A DNA stretch of 64,000 nt from Desulfovibrionaceae bacterium (lineage in GTDB: Bacteria > Desulfobacterota > Desulfovibrionia > Desulfovibrionales > Desulfovibrionaceae), in the NCBI GenBank assembly GCA_015709315.1, contig JACCQI010000003.1, positions 1-64,000 of the forward strand. The letters are read 5' to 3'. The notes under the pieces were generated by a model. The model searched no databases. It was given only the letters and a program-made list of their open reading frames with translations, and had not been told where the DNA came from. The translations under genes were made by a program, and so were the position numbers. How positions within the stretch are numbered: the stretch's first letter is position 1; each line of letters begins with the position of its first letter. Positions 52,780-62,526 of this stretch are shown piece by piece.

Positions 52780-54474
52780 GTGAATATTGGGATAATTTGC
52801 GTGGCGGCATGTGCCGTCATGGTGACCGACCCTGTCTGGGCCGACGGCGGCGAGGTGACAATTCTGTCAGCGGAAATTGACCGGCTGCACCGGCTGGCGG
52901 CAGGCATCGGCATCGCGGGGGTTGTCTCCTGCCTGGCGACCGGGTTGCTTGTTTATCGGGCGATTGGAAATAAATATAAATATTTGGTGAGGTTGCTCGA
53001 GAAATTCGCGCAGGGTGATCCGCAAGGGGCATTGCCGCCCTCAGGGAATGACGTTTTTGGTAAGATTTGCGGATCGTTGCACCAAATTGTAAACAACATT
53101 AGCCGGTTAGAGGAAAGAGTTGCAGAGAGCGAAAATGTAGCCGGAGAAGCTGAGTCGAGGGCGTTCGAGGCGCTGGGACAGGCCGCCGAGGCCAGGGAAC
53201 AGGGCGAGGTGGCACGACGCCAGGGGCTGCTGTCCGCCGCCAGGACGCTGGATGCGTCCATCCAGTCCATCCGCGTCCATTCCGGCCAGTTGGCGGACGC
53301 GGCCTCCAAGGCCCGGGACGGAGCGGCTGAACAGCAGCGATACATGGCCGATGCCGCCGTGGCCATGGAGGAGATGAACGCGGCTGTGGCGGAGTCGGCG
53401 CGGAACGCCGCCGACGCGGCCAACGACGCCTCCAGTGTCATGGAACACGCCGGGGCGGGGTCGGACGTGGTCACCCGCACCCTGGAATCCATCAATGGAG
53501 TATCGGAGACATCGCAATCACTGGTGGAGAGCGTGGCCGGTCTCGGCGATCGGGCCGAGGGGGTGGGACACATCATGGGCGTGATCTCCGACATCGCCGA
53601 CCAGACCAACCTGCTGGCTCTGAACGCTGCCATCGAGGCGGCCAGGGCCGGTGAAGCGGGGCGGGGGTTCGCCGTGGTGGCCGACGAAGTGCGGAAGCTG
53701 GCCGAGAAGACCATGGAGGCCACCAGGGACGTGGGCGTGGCCATCCAGGGCATTCAGGCCCAGGTGGCCGAGACCGTTGACGGCGTGCGGCATATGTCCG
53801 GCCTGGCCGACGAGGCCGCCGGACTGGCCAGCGAATCGGGCGAGGCTCTGGGCGAGATCGTGGAATATGCGAATAACAGCGCCGACCGCATCGGGTCCAT
53901 TGCGGCGGCGGCCAAGCAGCAGTCGATTTCCAGCGAGGCCCTGGCGCGGACCATCACCGAGGTGCAGTCCATCTCGGACGCCACAGGAGAGGGCATGGAG
54001 GAGGCCGTGCTGGCCGTGGTCCGCGTCTCCGAGGGATTGGATGAACTGGCGACCATGACCGACATGTTCCGAATGGTCGGCGACGGCCGGATTCAGGCGG
54101 TCATCGGGGAATTGGCGGCGTCCGGGGAGGTCCTGTCCCGTGATCGGTCCCGGCAGGAGCGGGCTTTGCGTCGCGCGCTCAAGGCCAATGAATTTCTGGA
54201 GTTGCTTTATATAACGGATGAAAACGGCGTGCAGACCGTCAGCAACATGGGCGGCAAGGTCACCGGGTATGCCGAGGACGCATCGGCCTTCGGACACCGG
54301 TGGAGCGAACGCCCGTGGTTCGCGGGGGCCATGGAGAGCGGGACCTTTTGCATTTCGGATGTATACATCTCGTCCGCCTCGGGCGAGAACTGCATCACGG
54401 TGTCGTGCCCGTATTACGACGGCGGCGGGCGTCCCCTCGGCGTGATCGCCGCCGACGTCCGCGTGGCCAGGTAG
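52780..54474 (+). CDS. Methyl-accepting chemotaxis protein with C-terminal Cache-like domain
   Basis: 564 residues from GTG 52780 (GAGGTAG upstream). Two membrane segments (about 1-16 and 38-60) enclose only some 20 residues, so there is no periplasmic sensor. The signalling hairpin tip is [15 protein letters not shown]. Residues about 470-564 form a PDC/Cache-like unit ([43 protein letters not shown]) placed in the cytoplasm. It probably senses an internal small molecule. Regulation: sigma-54 promoter plus phased repeats. Confidence 0.88.
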   Translation: MNIGIICVAACAVMVTDPVWADGGEVTILSAEIDRLHRLAAGIGIAGVVSCLATGLLVYRAIGNKYKYLVRLLEKFAQGDPQGALPPSGNDVFGKICGSLHQIVNNISRLEERVAESENVAGEAESRAFEALGQAAEAREQGEVARRQGLLSAARTLDASIQSIRVHSGQLADAASKARDGAAEQQRYMADAAVAMEEMNAAVAESARNAADAANDASSVMEHAGAGSDVVTRTLESINGVSETSQSLVESVAGLGDRAEGVGHIMGVISDIADQTNLLALNAAIEAARAGEAGRGFAVVADEVRKLAEKTMEATRDVGVAIQGIQAQVAETVDGVRHMSGLADEAAGLASESGEALGEIVEYANNSADRIGSIAAAAKQQSISSEALARTITEVQSISDATGEGMEEAVLAVVRVSEGLDELATMTDMFRMVGDGRIQAVIGELAASGEVLSRDRSRQERALRRALKANEFLELLYITDENGVQTVSNMGGKVTGYAEDASAFGHRWSERPWFAGAMESGTFCISDVYISSASGENCITVSCPYYDGGGRPLGVIAADVRVAR

Positions 54475-54483
54475 CGGGGCGGC

Positions 54484-55377
54484 CTACCGTCGCTTGTACT
54501 GCATGAGCGCGTTGCCCGCGATGATGAAGACGAGGCCGGCCACGGTGGCGGGCAGGATGTCCTCGCCCACCAGGAAGTGGATGAGCACGAGCGACAGGAA
54601 CGGCGACAGGAAGATCAGGTTGGCCACCCGCGCGGTGCCGCCGCCGTCGGGCAGGGCCGCGTATTTCATGGCCGTGATCCACAGGGCGAAGGTGACGCCC
54701 ATCTCAAAAAAGCCCACATAGGTGGCGGCGGCCAGGGATTCCACGGTCAGGGCCGGGAGCGTCGAAAAACCGAGCGTGGCCGCCAGGATGAGCGGGAACC
54801 CGGCCAGGAAGCCGAGCAGCAGCCCGGCAAGGGGATCGGCCTTGCTGCGCGTGTTGAATATCCAGTAGAGCGCCCAGATAATGGTGCTGAACAGGGCCAG
54901 GCCCACGCCCGTCAGGTTGGAGAACTTGAGCGCGAGCAGGTCGCCGTGGGTGGAGATGACCACCACCCCGAAGTAGCTCAGGAGGATGGCCGCCAAGTCC
55001 CTGAGCGACATTTTCTGGCCCAGCAGGGGCACGGACAGCAGCGACAGGGTCACGGCCCAGGTATAGTTGATGGGCTGGGCCTCCTGGGCCGGGAGCAGGT
55101 CGTAGGCCTTGAACAGGATGACGTAATAGAGGAAGGGGTTGAGCGCGCCGAGCAGGGCGCACCGCACCGCCTCCCGCCTCTCCATGCGCCACAGCGCCGA
55201 CAGTCGCCCCTGGACGAGCAGGATGGTCCCCAGGGCCAGGATGGAGGCCAGGCAGGCCGGGAGCAGCAGTTGCAGCGGGTCCATGCGCCGCAGGGCGATC
55301 TTGAAGGCCGAGGCCACCGTGGACCAGATGGCCACGGTGCAGAGTCCGTATATCAGCGCTTTTCTGCTGTTGGTCAC
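54484..55377 (-). CDS. DMT superfamily (EamA) transporter
   Basis: 297 residues with ten predicted membrane segments in two EamA repeats. It begins KALIYGLCTVAIWSTVASAFKIAL; the second repeat reads LALFSTIIWALYWIFNTRSK. It should move a small metabolite; the substrate cannot be inferred. It is four bases after the LOG gene on the same strand, so they form one operon. Confidence 0.9.
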   Translation of the reverse strand: MTNSRKALIYGLCTVAIWSTVASAFKIALRRMDPLQLLLPACLASILALGTILLVQGRLSALWRMERREAVRCALLGALNPFLYYVILFKAYDLLPAQEAQPINYTWAVTLSLLSVPLLGQKMSLRDLAAILLSYFGVVVISTHGDLLALKFSNLTGVGLALFSTIIWALYWIFNTRSKADPLAGLLLGFLAGFPLILAATLGFSTLPALTVESLAAATYVGFFEMGVTFALWITAMKYAALPDGGGTARVANLIFLSPFLSLVLIHFLVGEDILPATVAGLVFIIAGNALMQYKRR

Positions 55378-55381
55378 GGGG

Positions 55382-56041
55382 TCAGATGATGACGTGCTTC
55401 TTGATGTGGTTGACGACCGCGTCGATGTCGTCGGTCACCATGAACAGGTTCAGGTCCTCTTCGTTGCAGAAGCTGCTGACGACCAGCTGGTTCTTGAACC
55501 AGTCGATGAGGCCGGACCAGAAATCCACGCCGAACAGGACGATGGGGAACGGCTTGATGCGGTGGGTCTGGATGAGCACCAGCGCCTCGGACAGCTCGTC
55601 AAGGGTGCCGTAGCCGCCGGGCAGGGCCACGTAGGCCATGGCGTATTTGATGAACATGAGCTTGCGGATGAAGAAGTAGCGGAACTCGCTCTTGATGTTC
55701 AAGAATTCGTTGTTCTTCTGCTCCATGGGCAGGTGGATGTGCAGGCCGATGGACTCGCCGCCGTTCTCGAAGGCGCCCTTGTTGCCCGCCTCCATGAGGC
55801 CGGGGCCGCCGCCGGTGATGACCGAATAGCCCGCCTCGGAAAGTTTTCTGGAAAGTTGTTCGGTCTGCTGGTAGAGCGGGTCCTCCGGTTTGACCCTGGC
55901 GGAGCCGAAAACGGAGACCGCGGGGCCGATGTCGGACAAATTCTCGAATCCGTCCACGATTTCGGACATGATCTTGAAGAGCCGCCACGACTCCTGAATG
56001 GAAAGATCGTCGATGAGGTATTGTTTTGAACGCTGTATCAT
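55382..56041 (-). CDS. LOG family protein
   Basis: 219 residues from ATG 56041, seven bases after AAGGAG. The LOG signature PGGYGTLDEL and the upstream GGGPGLMEAGNKGA are intact. Family members are nucleoside 5'-monophosphate phosphoribohydrolases, often misnamed lysine decarboxylases. The DMT transporter gene lies four bases downstream. Confidence 0.9.
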   Translation of the reverse strand: MIQRSKQYLIDDLSIQESWRLFKIMSEIVDGFENLSDIGPAVSVFGSARVKPEDPLYQQTEQLSRKLSEAGYSVITGGGPGLMEAGNKGAFENGGESIGLHIHLPMEQKNNEFLNIKSEFRYFFIRKLMFIKYAMAYVALPGGYGTLDELSEALVLIQTHRIKPFPIVLFGVDFWSGLIDWFKNQLVVSSFCNEEDLNLFMVTDDIDAVVNHIKKHVII

Positions 56042-56212
56042 GGATTCTCCTTGATTTGCCTGGAGGAGTTTGTTGCCTGATTTGTATTTATGGGGCATGT
56101 TTCCGTGGTCGGCGGGCGCAAGGGCCAGCCACCTTTCTCAATACACTGAAACCAATTCATACGGAAGCGGATTGTTTACACGTTTTCCGGGAACCACCAC
56201 GCGAGGGAATGC

Positions 56213-57820
56213 ATGAAAGTCACCTTCATGGGCGCGGCCCGCACCGTCAGCGGCTCCTGTTACATCATGGAGTGCGGCTCCACTCGTTTCGCCTTGGACT
56301 GCGGCATGCACCAGGGAAACAGGGAGATCGAAAAGCGGAATCGGAACATCGATTGGTATGACCCGAAAAAATTGGATTTCATCCTGATCACCCATGCCCA
56401 TATCGACCACAGCGGTCTGTTGCCCGCCATGGTCGCCAAGGGGTTCAAGAATCCCGTCTACTGCACCGCTCCCACCCGGGACCTGCTGGAGATCATGCTG
56501 CTCGATTCGGCGCACATCCAGGAGATGGAGGCCGAGTGGAGCAACCGCAAGCGGCTGCGCACCGGCCGCGAGATGGTCAAGCCCCTCTACGGCGTGGCCG
56601 ACGCGGAGCGCACGGTCCCCCTGTTGGCGACCGTCGAGTATGCCAAGACTTTCGAGCCTGCGCCGGGTATCCGGGTGACCTACCTCGACGCCGGGCACAT
56701 CCTGGGGTCCGCCTTCATCGAGATCGAGTACGAGGAGGCCGGCAAGACCACCAAGCTCGTCTTTTCCGGCGACCTGGGCCGCCCGGAGCAGCTCATCGTC
56801 AGCGATCCCCGCAAGGTGCGGGACGCCGATTATCTCTTCCTCGAATCCACCTACGGCAACCGCAACCACAAGGACGACACCGACAGCCTGGAGGAGCTGG
56901 CCGAGGCCATTGCCTACAGCTACGGAAAAGGGCAGAAGGTGGTCATTCCCGCCTTTGCCGTGGAGCGCTCCCAGCAGATCATCTATTCCCTGTTTCTGCT
57001 CCGCAAGCAGGGCAAGCTGCCCGAGGACATGCCCGTGTACCTGGACAGCCCCCTGGCGATCAGGGCCACGGAGATATTCCGCAAACATCCTGAATTTTTC
57101 GACAAGGAAACCCGCACCATGATCCAGAACGGGGAGAATCCGCTGGATCTGCCCAACCTGCATTTCACCGAGACCCGCGAGCAGTCCCAGGCCATCAACG
57201 AAACGGCCGGTCCGGCCGTCATCATCTCGGCCAGCGGCATGGCCAACGCGGGACGCATCAAGCACCACCTGCGCCATAACCTGTGGCGGCCAGGAGCCAG
57301 CGTGGTCTTTGTCGGCTGGCAGGGCGTGGGCACGCCGGGCCGCAAGATCGTCAACGGGGCCAAGAAGATACGGCTGTTCGGCGAAGAGGTCGCCATCAAC
57401 GCCAAGGTGTTCACCATCAACGCCTTTTCCGGGCATGCGGGGCAGGACGAGCTGTTGAAGTGGCTGTCCGCTCTCAAAGGCAAGCCCATCAAGATCCTTT
57501 TGGTGCATGGCGAGGCCGAGGTGCAGACCGAGTTCGCCAAGCTGATCACCGAGAAGTTCGGCTTCGAGGTCCATATTCCCGAATACCTGGAGGAGCTGGA
57601 GCTGGAACCCGGCCAGGCCCTGCAGCCGCGCGTGGACATGGATATCGCCCGCCCGCGTGTGGATTGGGATTTCCTGCTGGCGGACTCCGAGAAGCTGTAT
57701 GCGGAACTCAAGTCGCGCATCAGGGACGTGGAGACCCGTCCCTGGGTGGATCAGGCCGAATTGCGCGACCGTTTGCTTGACATCAACCGCAACATAGTGG
57801 AGCTGGTCTCCGAGATGTAG
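56213..57820 (+). CDS. MBL-fold beta-CASP RNA-processing nuclease
   Basis: 535 residues. The metallo-beta-lactamase motif THAHIDHSG (HxHxDH) and the later metal ligands (DAGHILGSAF, FSGDLGRP) are present. The beta-CASP part carries ASGMANAGRIKHHL and the C-terminal histidine motif FSGHAGQDEL. The family (CPSF-like, YhcR/TTHA0252 type) cuts RNA endonucleolytically or trims it. It is two bases before rsmD. Confidence 0.92.
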   Translation: MKVTFMGAARTVSGSCYIMECGSTRFALDCGMHQGNREIEKRNRNIDWYDPKKLDFILITHAHIDHSGLLPAMVAKGFKNPVYCTAPTRDLLEIMLLDSAHIQEMEAEWSNRKRLRTGREMVKPLYGVADAERTVPLLATVEYAKTFEPAPGIRVTYLDAGHILGSAFIEIEYEEAGKTTKLVFSGDLGRPEQLIVSDPRKVRDADYLFLESTYGNRNHKDDTDSLEELAEAIAYSYGKGQKVVIPAFAVERSQQIIYSLFLLRKQGKLPEDMPVYLDSPLAIRATEIFRKHPEFFDKETRTMIQNGENPLDLPNLHFTETREQSQAINETAGPAVIISASGMANAGRIKHHLRHNLWRPGASVVFVGWQGVGTPGRKIVNGAKKIRLFGEEVAINAKVFTINAFSGHAGQDELLKWLSALKGKPIKILLVHGEAEVQTEFAKLITEKFGFEVHIPEYLEELELEPGQALQPRVDMDIARPRVDWDFLLADSEKLYAELKSRIRDVETRPWVDQAELRDRLLDINRNIVELVSEM

Positions 57821-57822
57821 CC

Positions 57823-58383
57823 ATGCGCGTGATCGGCGGACAATACAAGGGACGCAGGATACTGACCTGCGAGGGGCCGGGCTACCGGCCCGCCACCATG
57901 CGGGTGCGGGAGTCGATATTCTCCATGCTCGCGGCGCGCGGGGTCGATTTCGCCAAGGCGCGGGTCATCGACCTGTTCGCCGGGTCCGGCTCCCTGGCCA
58001 TCGAGTGCCTGAGCCGGGGCGCGCGCATGGCCTGGTTTGTGGAGAAGAACCCCAAGGCCGCGGCCCTGATCCGCAGGAACCTGTCGGAACTCAAGGTGGA
58101 CAAGGGATTCGCCAGGGTGGTCTGCAAGGACCTTTTTGGTGTACTCTCCGGGAAACCGGACCGGCCGTTCGACCTGGTGTTCATCGATCCCCCCTACGGA
58201 AAGGACCTGCTGGTCCCGGCCTTGGAAAAGGCGCTTGAGAACGGCTGGATCGCCGACGGAGCGCTGGTCCTGGCCGAAGTGGAAATTTCGGTCGCCCCTC
58301 CCGAAGAAGGGCCGATTGCTGAAATGGAATTGTCAACCGACCGGGAATACGGTCAAACCAGGATAATAATATGGCGGAATTGA
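57823..58383 (+). CDS. rsmD: 16S rRNA (guanine-966-N2)-methyltransferase
   Basis: 186 residues. The SAM-binding loop is DLFAGSGSLAIECLSRGA and the catalytic amine-methylation motif is FIDPPYGKDL. It methylates G966 of 16S rRNA in the 30S subunit. Its stop overlaps the coaD start by 13 bases, a pairing seen in many bacteria. Confidence 0.95.
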   Translation: MRVIGGQYKGRRILTCEGPGYRPATMRVRESIFSMLAARGVDFAKARVIDLFAGSGSLAIECLSRGARMAWFVEKNPKAAALIRRNLSELKVDKGFARVVCKDLFGVLSGKPDRPFDLVFIDPPYGKDLLVPALEKALENGWIADGALVLAEVEISVAPPEEGPIAEMELSTDREYGQTRIIIWRN

Positions 58384-58889
58384 ACCCGAGAATAGCCGTT
58401 TTCCCCGGCACCTTCGACCCCATGACCATGGGACACGTCAGCCTGGCCCGGCGCGGTCTCAGGGTGTTCGACAAACTGATCATAGCCGTGGCCGAGTCCA
58501 CGCCCAAGAAGACCCTGTTCAGCATCGAGGAGCGCGTGGCCCTGATCAAGGAGGTCTTCCGTCACGAGGAGCGCGTGGTGGTCGAACCGTTCAACACGTT
58601 GCTCATCGACTATGTGGCGAGCAAGGGGGCCGGGTCCATCGTGCGCGGCCTGCGCGCCGTTTCCGACTTCGAGTACGAGTTTCAGATGGCCCTTATGAAC
58701 CGCAAGCTGGAGCGCGACATCGAGACCGTGTTCATGATGACCGACTTCAAGTGGATGTACCTGAGTTCCACTATCGTCAAGGAAGTGGCCCAGTACCGGG
58801 GCGACGTGCATGGCCTGGTGCCCGGCCCGGTGGTCAACGCCCTGGGCGTGAAGCTCGGCTACGAGCCTGCCCGCAAGAAAAAGGCATGA
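58371..58889 (+). CDS. coaD: Phosphopantetheine adenylyltransferase
   Basis: 172 residues. The nucleotidyltransferase HxGH motif appears as MGHVSLARR in FPGTFDPMTMGH. The other signature, LSSTIVKEVAQYRG, corresponds to ISSSxVRE. CoaD makes dephospho-CoA in CoA biosynthesis. It overlaps rsmD and its stop overlaps miaA (ATGA). Confidence 0.96.
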   Translation: MAELNPRIAVFPGTFDPMTMGHVSLARRGLRVFDKLIIAVAESTPKKTLFSIEERVALIKEVFRHEERVVVEPFNTLLIDYVASKGAGSIVRGLRAVSDFEYEFQMALMNRKLERDIETVFMMTDFKWMYLSSTIVKEVAQYRGDVHGLVPGPVVNALGVKLGYEPARKKKA

Positions 58890-59818
58890 GCGAACAGCCT
58901 CCCATAGTCTGTCTGCTCGGCCCCACCGGCACCGGCAAGACCGGCGCGGCCATTGCCCTGTCCCGGCGCATGCCGGTGAGCGTGATCAATTTCGACTCCC
59001 GCCAGGTGTACGCGGATTTCCCGATCATCACGGCCCAGCCGGACCAGGAGGAGCGCGCCGCCTGCCCGCACCATCTCTACGGTTTTCTTTCCATTGAAGT
59101 GAAGATGACGGCCGCCCGGTTCGTGGATTTGGCCGTGGACAAGATCGGCAAGGTCAGGGCGGAGGGGCGGCTGCCCGTCCTGGTGGGCGGGACCGGCATG
59201 TACCTGCGTTCCCTGCTGTCGGGCATCGCGCCCATTCCCGAGATACCCGAGCCGGTTCGGGCCGGGGTGCTCGCGCGGATAGAGGTCGAGGGGCCGCAGG
59301 TTCTGCACGCCGAGCTAGAGCGCGTGGACCCGGACTACGCGGCCAAGATCCACCCCAACGACACCCAGCGCAACGCCCGCGCCGCCGAGGTGTATGCGGC
59401 CACGGGCAGGACCATGACCTGGTGGCATACCGAGAGCGAGCACACGCCCGCGCCGTTTAACGCTCTCAAGGTGGGCATGCGGCTCGGGCTGGACGAACTT
59501 ACGCCGCATTTGGCCCGGCGCATCGGCGTCATGCTGGAGCAGGGGGCCATGGACGAGGCCGTGGCCGCCTTCGAGAAGTGCCCGGACCCGGACGCGCCGG
59601 GGTGGACGGGCATCGGCTGTGCGGAATTGCTGGCCTTTCTGCGCGACGAGATGAGCCTGGACCAGGCGAGGGAGAAATGGATCAGGAACACCCGCGCCTA
59701 TGCCAAGCGCCAGTTGACGTGGTTCAACAAGGACGCCGACATCCACTGGTTCGCGCCGGGCGACAACGACGGCGTGTGCGGTCTGGTGGAGGCGTGGCTG
59801 GCCGACAGGGAGGACTAG
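58886..59818 (+). CDS. miaA: tRNA dimethylallyltransferase
   Basis: 310 residues from ATG 58886, overlapping the coaD stop. The P-loop is LGPTGTGKT; DSRQVYADFPIITAQP and LVGGTGMYLRSLLSG follow in family order. MiaA adds the dimethylallyl group to A37 of UNN-decoding tRNAs. The last four bases overlap the convergent sixA gene. Confidence 0.96.
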   Translation: MSEQPPIVCLLGPTGTGKTGAAIALSRRMPVSVINFDSRQVYADFPIITAQPDQEERAACPHHLYGFLSIEVKMTAARFVDLAVDKIGKVRAEGRLPVLVGGTGMYLRSLLSGIAPIPEIPEPVRAGVLARIEVEGPQVLHAELERVDPDYAAKIHPNDTQRNARAAEVYAATGRTMTWWHTESEHTPAPFNALKVGMRLGLDELTPHLARRIGVMLEQGAMDEAVAAFEKCPDPDAPGWTGIGCAELLAFLRDEMSLDQAREKWIRNTRAYAKRQLTWFNKDADIHWFAPGDNDGVCGLVEAWLADRED

Positions 59819-60300
59819 CAGGCGATCTCGGCCAATTGAGCGGGCGTGAGGCACCAGTTCAGGACGCCCTTGCCCGAGGGGATGTTCCAGTCGAGCTGCA
59901 TGAGTCCGCTGTTTTCCACGGCGATGTCGAGGTGCTGCCCCCCGGTCAGGATCGCCGAGGCCAGGGAACCCAGGGAGGGCTGGTGCCCGGCGATGAATAT
60001 CGAGTCCAATCCTTCGTATTCCCGGATGAATTCAAGCGTGTTTCGGGTCGGGGCCATGGCCTTGACCGCTTCGGTCACTTCGATGCGTGACGCGGGATAG
60101 CCGGTGTGTTTGGCCACGATTTCGGCGGTTTGCAGCGAGCGGACCTTGGGGCTGGCGGCCACCAGCTGGAAGCGCAGGCCCAGGGCGCGCGCCGCCAGGG
60201 CGGATTTGGTCACCTGCTCCCTGCCCACCGGACTCAAGGGCTGGTGCGGGTCCAGTTCCTTTGAAAGACAGGCACCGTGTTGCATCAGGTGAATCAGCAT
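59815..60300 (-). CDS. sixA: SixA-type histidine phosphatase
   Basis: 161 residues from ATG 60300, eight bases after GGAG. It belongs to the phosphoglycerate-mutase superfamily, but the RHG motif is QHG (LMQHGAC), with Gln for the usual Arg. Second-half histidine GHQPSLGSLA is intact. SixA removes phosphate from phosphohistidine in signalling proteins. The Gln variant also occurs in other members from anaerobes, so activity is plausible. Confidence 0.85.
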   Translation of the reverse strand: MLIHLMQHGACLSKELDPHQPLSPVGREQVTKSALAARALGLRFQLVAASPKVRSLQTAEIVAKHTGYPASRIEVTEAVKAMAPTRNTLEFIREYEGLDSIFIAGHQPSLGSLASAILTGGQHLDIAVENSGLMQLDWNIPSGKGVLNWCLTPAQLAEIAC

Positions 60301-60457
60301 GTGTCGCTCCGGTTGTTGTTCAGGCCCGGATTGGCATATATCACCGGCGTTGGGCGGCTGCAAGCGGCTTGCACAAACGGGGCAAGCGCGATACATGCGG
60401 GGAAGTTGCAGATACTCCGGCCGGAAACGGCCTTGAATAGTGCAGGACAACCAGCAG

Positions 60458-61360
60458 ATGACACTCCGAAAAATATCTCTTATTATATTGTCGTTATTGG
60501 TTTTTTATTCCACGGCACATGCCTTTACGGGGTATGTCCAGCGTTTTGACGAAGGGCGGACCATCGCCTGGGGCGACGGCGGCGTTACCGTGGTCGGGGA
60601 GGTGGAGGCCGACGCCGAGGACGATGCCGAGGCTGCCTCGCCTCTGTCGGTGCGAAAGGCCGCTTCCAAGGCGCGCAAGCAGATGCTCGACATGATCCTG
60701 TCCGTGCGCATCGACGCCAAGCAGACGGTCAGCGCGTATCTTTCCGACAACGACGATCTGGCGGCCCAGTTGCGCGGGCAAATCCACAATTCCCTGTTCG
60801 AGGGGCCGGACCTGCTGCGGGACGCCCGCACGGTCACCGTGTCCGAGTCGCTTCGCGGCAAGCTGGCGGAGCTGATCCTGCCCAAGACCGTCCCGTTCCA
60901 GAGCGGCATACCGCCCCGGCTGTCCACCGCGACCGGCCCTGCGTTCGTTCCCGAGCCTGTCGGCGGGGCGGGCGGCTATACCGGCGTCATCGTGGACGCC
61001 AGGGGCCTGGACGTCACGCCCTGCCTGCTGCCGGTCATCTACGGCCAGGACGGACTGGGCGCTTACGGCGCGTTTCTCGTCAGCCGCCAGACGGCCGTGG
61101 AAAACGGGGTGGCCGCCTATGCCAACACCGCGAGCCCGGAGGTCCTGGCCGAGCGCGTGGGCAAGCATCCCCTGGCGGTCAAGGCCGCGCGCGTCTATGG
61201 CTCCTGGAAGACCGACCTGGTCGTTTCCACCCAGGAAGCGGCCTTGATACGGGCCATCATGCAGTCCGGCGCGACGCGCAAGGGCGGGGTGGTCATTGTG
61301 ATAGACACGCCTCCAGCGCCCGCAAGGAGCACCGTGGAGGAGGGAGATTTTGATGCGTAG
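60458..61360 (+). CDS. Exported LPP20/FlgT-like protein
   Basis: 300 residues from ATG 60458; GTG 60440 is an alternative. A signal peptide ends AHA-FT. The N-terminal region (SVRKAASKARKQMLDMILSV) and the later YTGVIVDARGLDV, LLPVIYGQDGLGAYG and KTDLVVSTQEAA resemble LPP20/FlgT-type envelope proteins. There is no lipobox, so it is probably periplasmic. It overlaps the next gene by 8 bases, and they look like a functional pair. Confidence 0.7.
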   Translation: MTLRKISLIILSLLVFYSTAHAFTGYVQRFDEGRTIAWGDGGVTVVGEVEADAEDDAEAASPLSVRKAASKARKQMLDMILSVRIDAKQTVSAYLSDNDDLAAQLRGQIHNSLFEGPDLLRDARTVTVSESLRGKLAELILPKTVPFQSGIPPRLSTATGPAFVPEPVGGAGGYTGVIVDARGLDVTPCLLPVIYGQDGLGAYGAFLVSRQTAVENGVAAYANTASPEVLAERVGKHPLAVKAARVYGSWKTDLVVSTQEAALIRAIMQSGATRKGGVVIVIDTPPAPARSTVEEGDFDA

Positions 61361-62258
61361 GGTTTCATTCATGGCCGTGCTGGCCGTTTTGTGCGTTATG
61401 TTGTTTCCGGGCCTGTCCCTGGCCGACAAGGTCGAGGTGTATACGGTCAGGGAGGAGAACATGTCGCCCATGGAGCTGCGCACCCGCGCCCTGGCCGAGG
61501 GATTCGCCAAGGCCGTGGCGGGCGAAACGCAGGCCATGCTCGGCGGGGCGCTCGACGCCAACCGCCTGGAAGCGGTGCGCCGGTATTTCGTGGGCCACGC
61601 CACGGACTACATCCAAGGCTACAACATCCTGTCGTCCGAGGATGTGGAGGACGGCCTGTTTGCGACCCTGGACGTTCGCGTGAACCGCGGGACCCTGCGC
61701 GACGGCCTGACCCGGCTGGGCTTTTTCGAGACCGTCAAGGCACCCCAGCCCGCGTCCGTGTCCTGGCCCGCGGACTTGACCGACGACGAGTTGGCCGAGT
61801 TGCAGTCCCTGGCGGTCATGTCGGGGCTGGCCCGGGAGGAGGGCGTCTACCCGGCGTTCACCCTGGAGCGAGGCCCGGAAGGGACCTACAAGGGAACCCT
61901 GGCCACGGACACGGAGGAGTGGACCTCTGCCGGTCAGGACATGGCCGTTGTCTGGGCCAGTCTCTGGACCCGGTTTTTCTCTCTTCCCAAAGATGACGGC
62001 GAGGGGCCGAAACGCCAGCAACTGGTCATTTCCGGCTGGTTCACCCCGGACGGGGCGCTTGAATTCGACGGCGTGCTCAGGGGATGGGACTTCGCGGTCC
62101 AGAATGCCCGGCTGGTGGAAATGGACATCCAGCCCACGGGCGTGGGAGCCACCTGGGACATGAGCATTCTCGACGGCAAGCGGTTGGCCACGCTGCTCAA
62201 CAGCTATCTGCCCCAGCGCGGCCTGAGCTTCCAGTTGAACAGGAACTCCGGCCGGTAG
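61353..62258 (+). CDS. Exported DUF2066-like protein
   Basis: 301 residues from ATG 61353, after GGAGGGAG; a TTG at 61350 is rejected. A signal peptide ends SLA-DK. The N-terminal region (ELRTRALAEGFAKAVAGETQ, VRRYFVGHATDYIQGYNIL) resembles DUF2066/FlgT-like domains. The role is unknown. It overlaps the preceding exported gene and ends at a long palindromic terminator. Confidence 0.7.
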   Translation: MRRVSFMAVLAVLCVMLFPGLSLADKVEVYTVREENMSPMELRTRALAEGFAKAVAGETQAMLGGALDANRLEAVRRYFVGHATDYIQGYNILSSEDVEDGLFATLDVRVNRGTLRDGLTRLGFFETVKAPQPASVSWPADLTDDELAELQSLAVMSGLAREEGVYPAFTLERGPEGTYKGTLATDTEEWTSAGQDMAVVWASLWTRFFSLPKDDGEGPKRQQLVISGWFTPDGALEFDGVLRGWDFAVQNARLVEMDIQPTGVGATWDMSILDGKRLATLLNSYLPQRGLSFQLNRNSGR

Positions 62259-62265
62259 GCGGCAA

Positions 62266-62321
62266 CCCACAAGACGCAAAAAGCCCGGCTGCATGCAGCC
62301 GGGCTTTTTGCGTCTTGTGGG
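62266..62321. terminator. 56-bp zero-spacer palindromic bidirectional terminator
   Basis: Bases 62266-62293 are the exact reverse complement of 62294-62321, with no spacer and CATG at the centre. Five-T runs lie in each arm. It separates the DUF2066-like gene and the convergent tatA gene. Confidence 0.92.
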
Positions 62322-62328
62322 GAAGGAA

Positions 62329-62526
62329 TCAGTCTTCCTTCTTGTCGTCCTCGACATTGTCCTTCGGGGTGACGTCAATTTCCTCGGGTTCGTTGGTCGC
62401 CCGTTTGAAGTTGCTGATGGCCTGGCCGATGCCGCCGCCGATTTCCGGCAGCTTTTTGGCACCGAAGATGACCAGGACGATAACAAGAATAATCAAGAGT
62501 TCCCAGACTCCGAATCCGCCGATCAT
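62329..62526 (-). CDS. tatA: Twin-arginine translocase subunit TatA
   Basis: 65 residues from ATG 62526, with GGAGG five bases before. One membrane helix ([20 protein letters not shown]) ends in the [10 protein letters not shown] hinge, followed by the amphipathic helix and an acidic tail. TatA forms the folded-protein export pore. tatB and tatC are not in the window. Confidence 0.92.
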   Translation of the reverse strand: MIGGFGVWELLIILVIVLVIFGAKKLPEIGGGIGQAISNFKRATNEPEEIDVTPKDNVEDDKKED

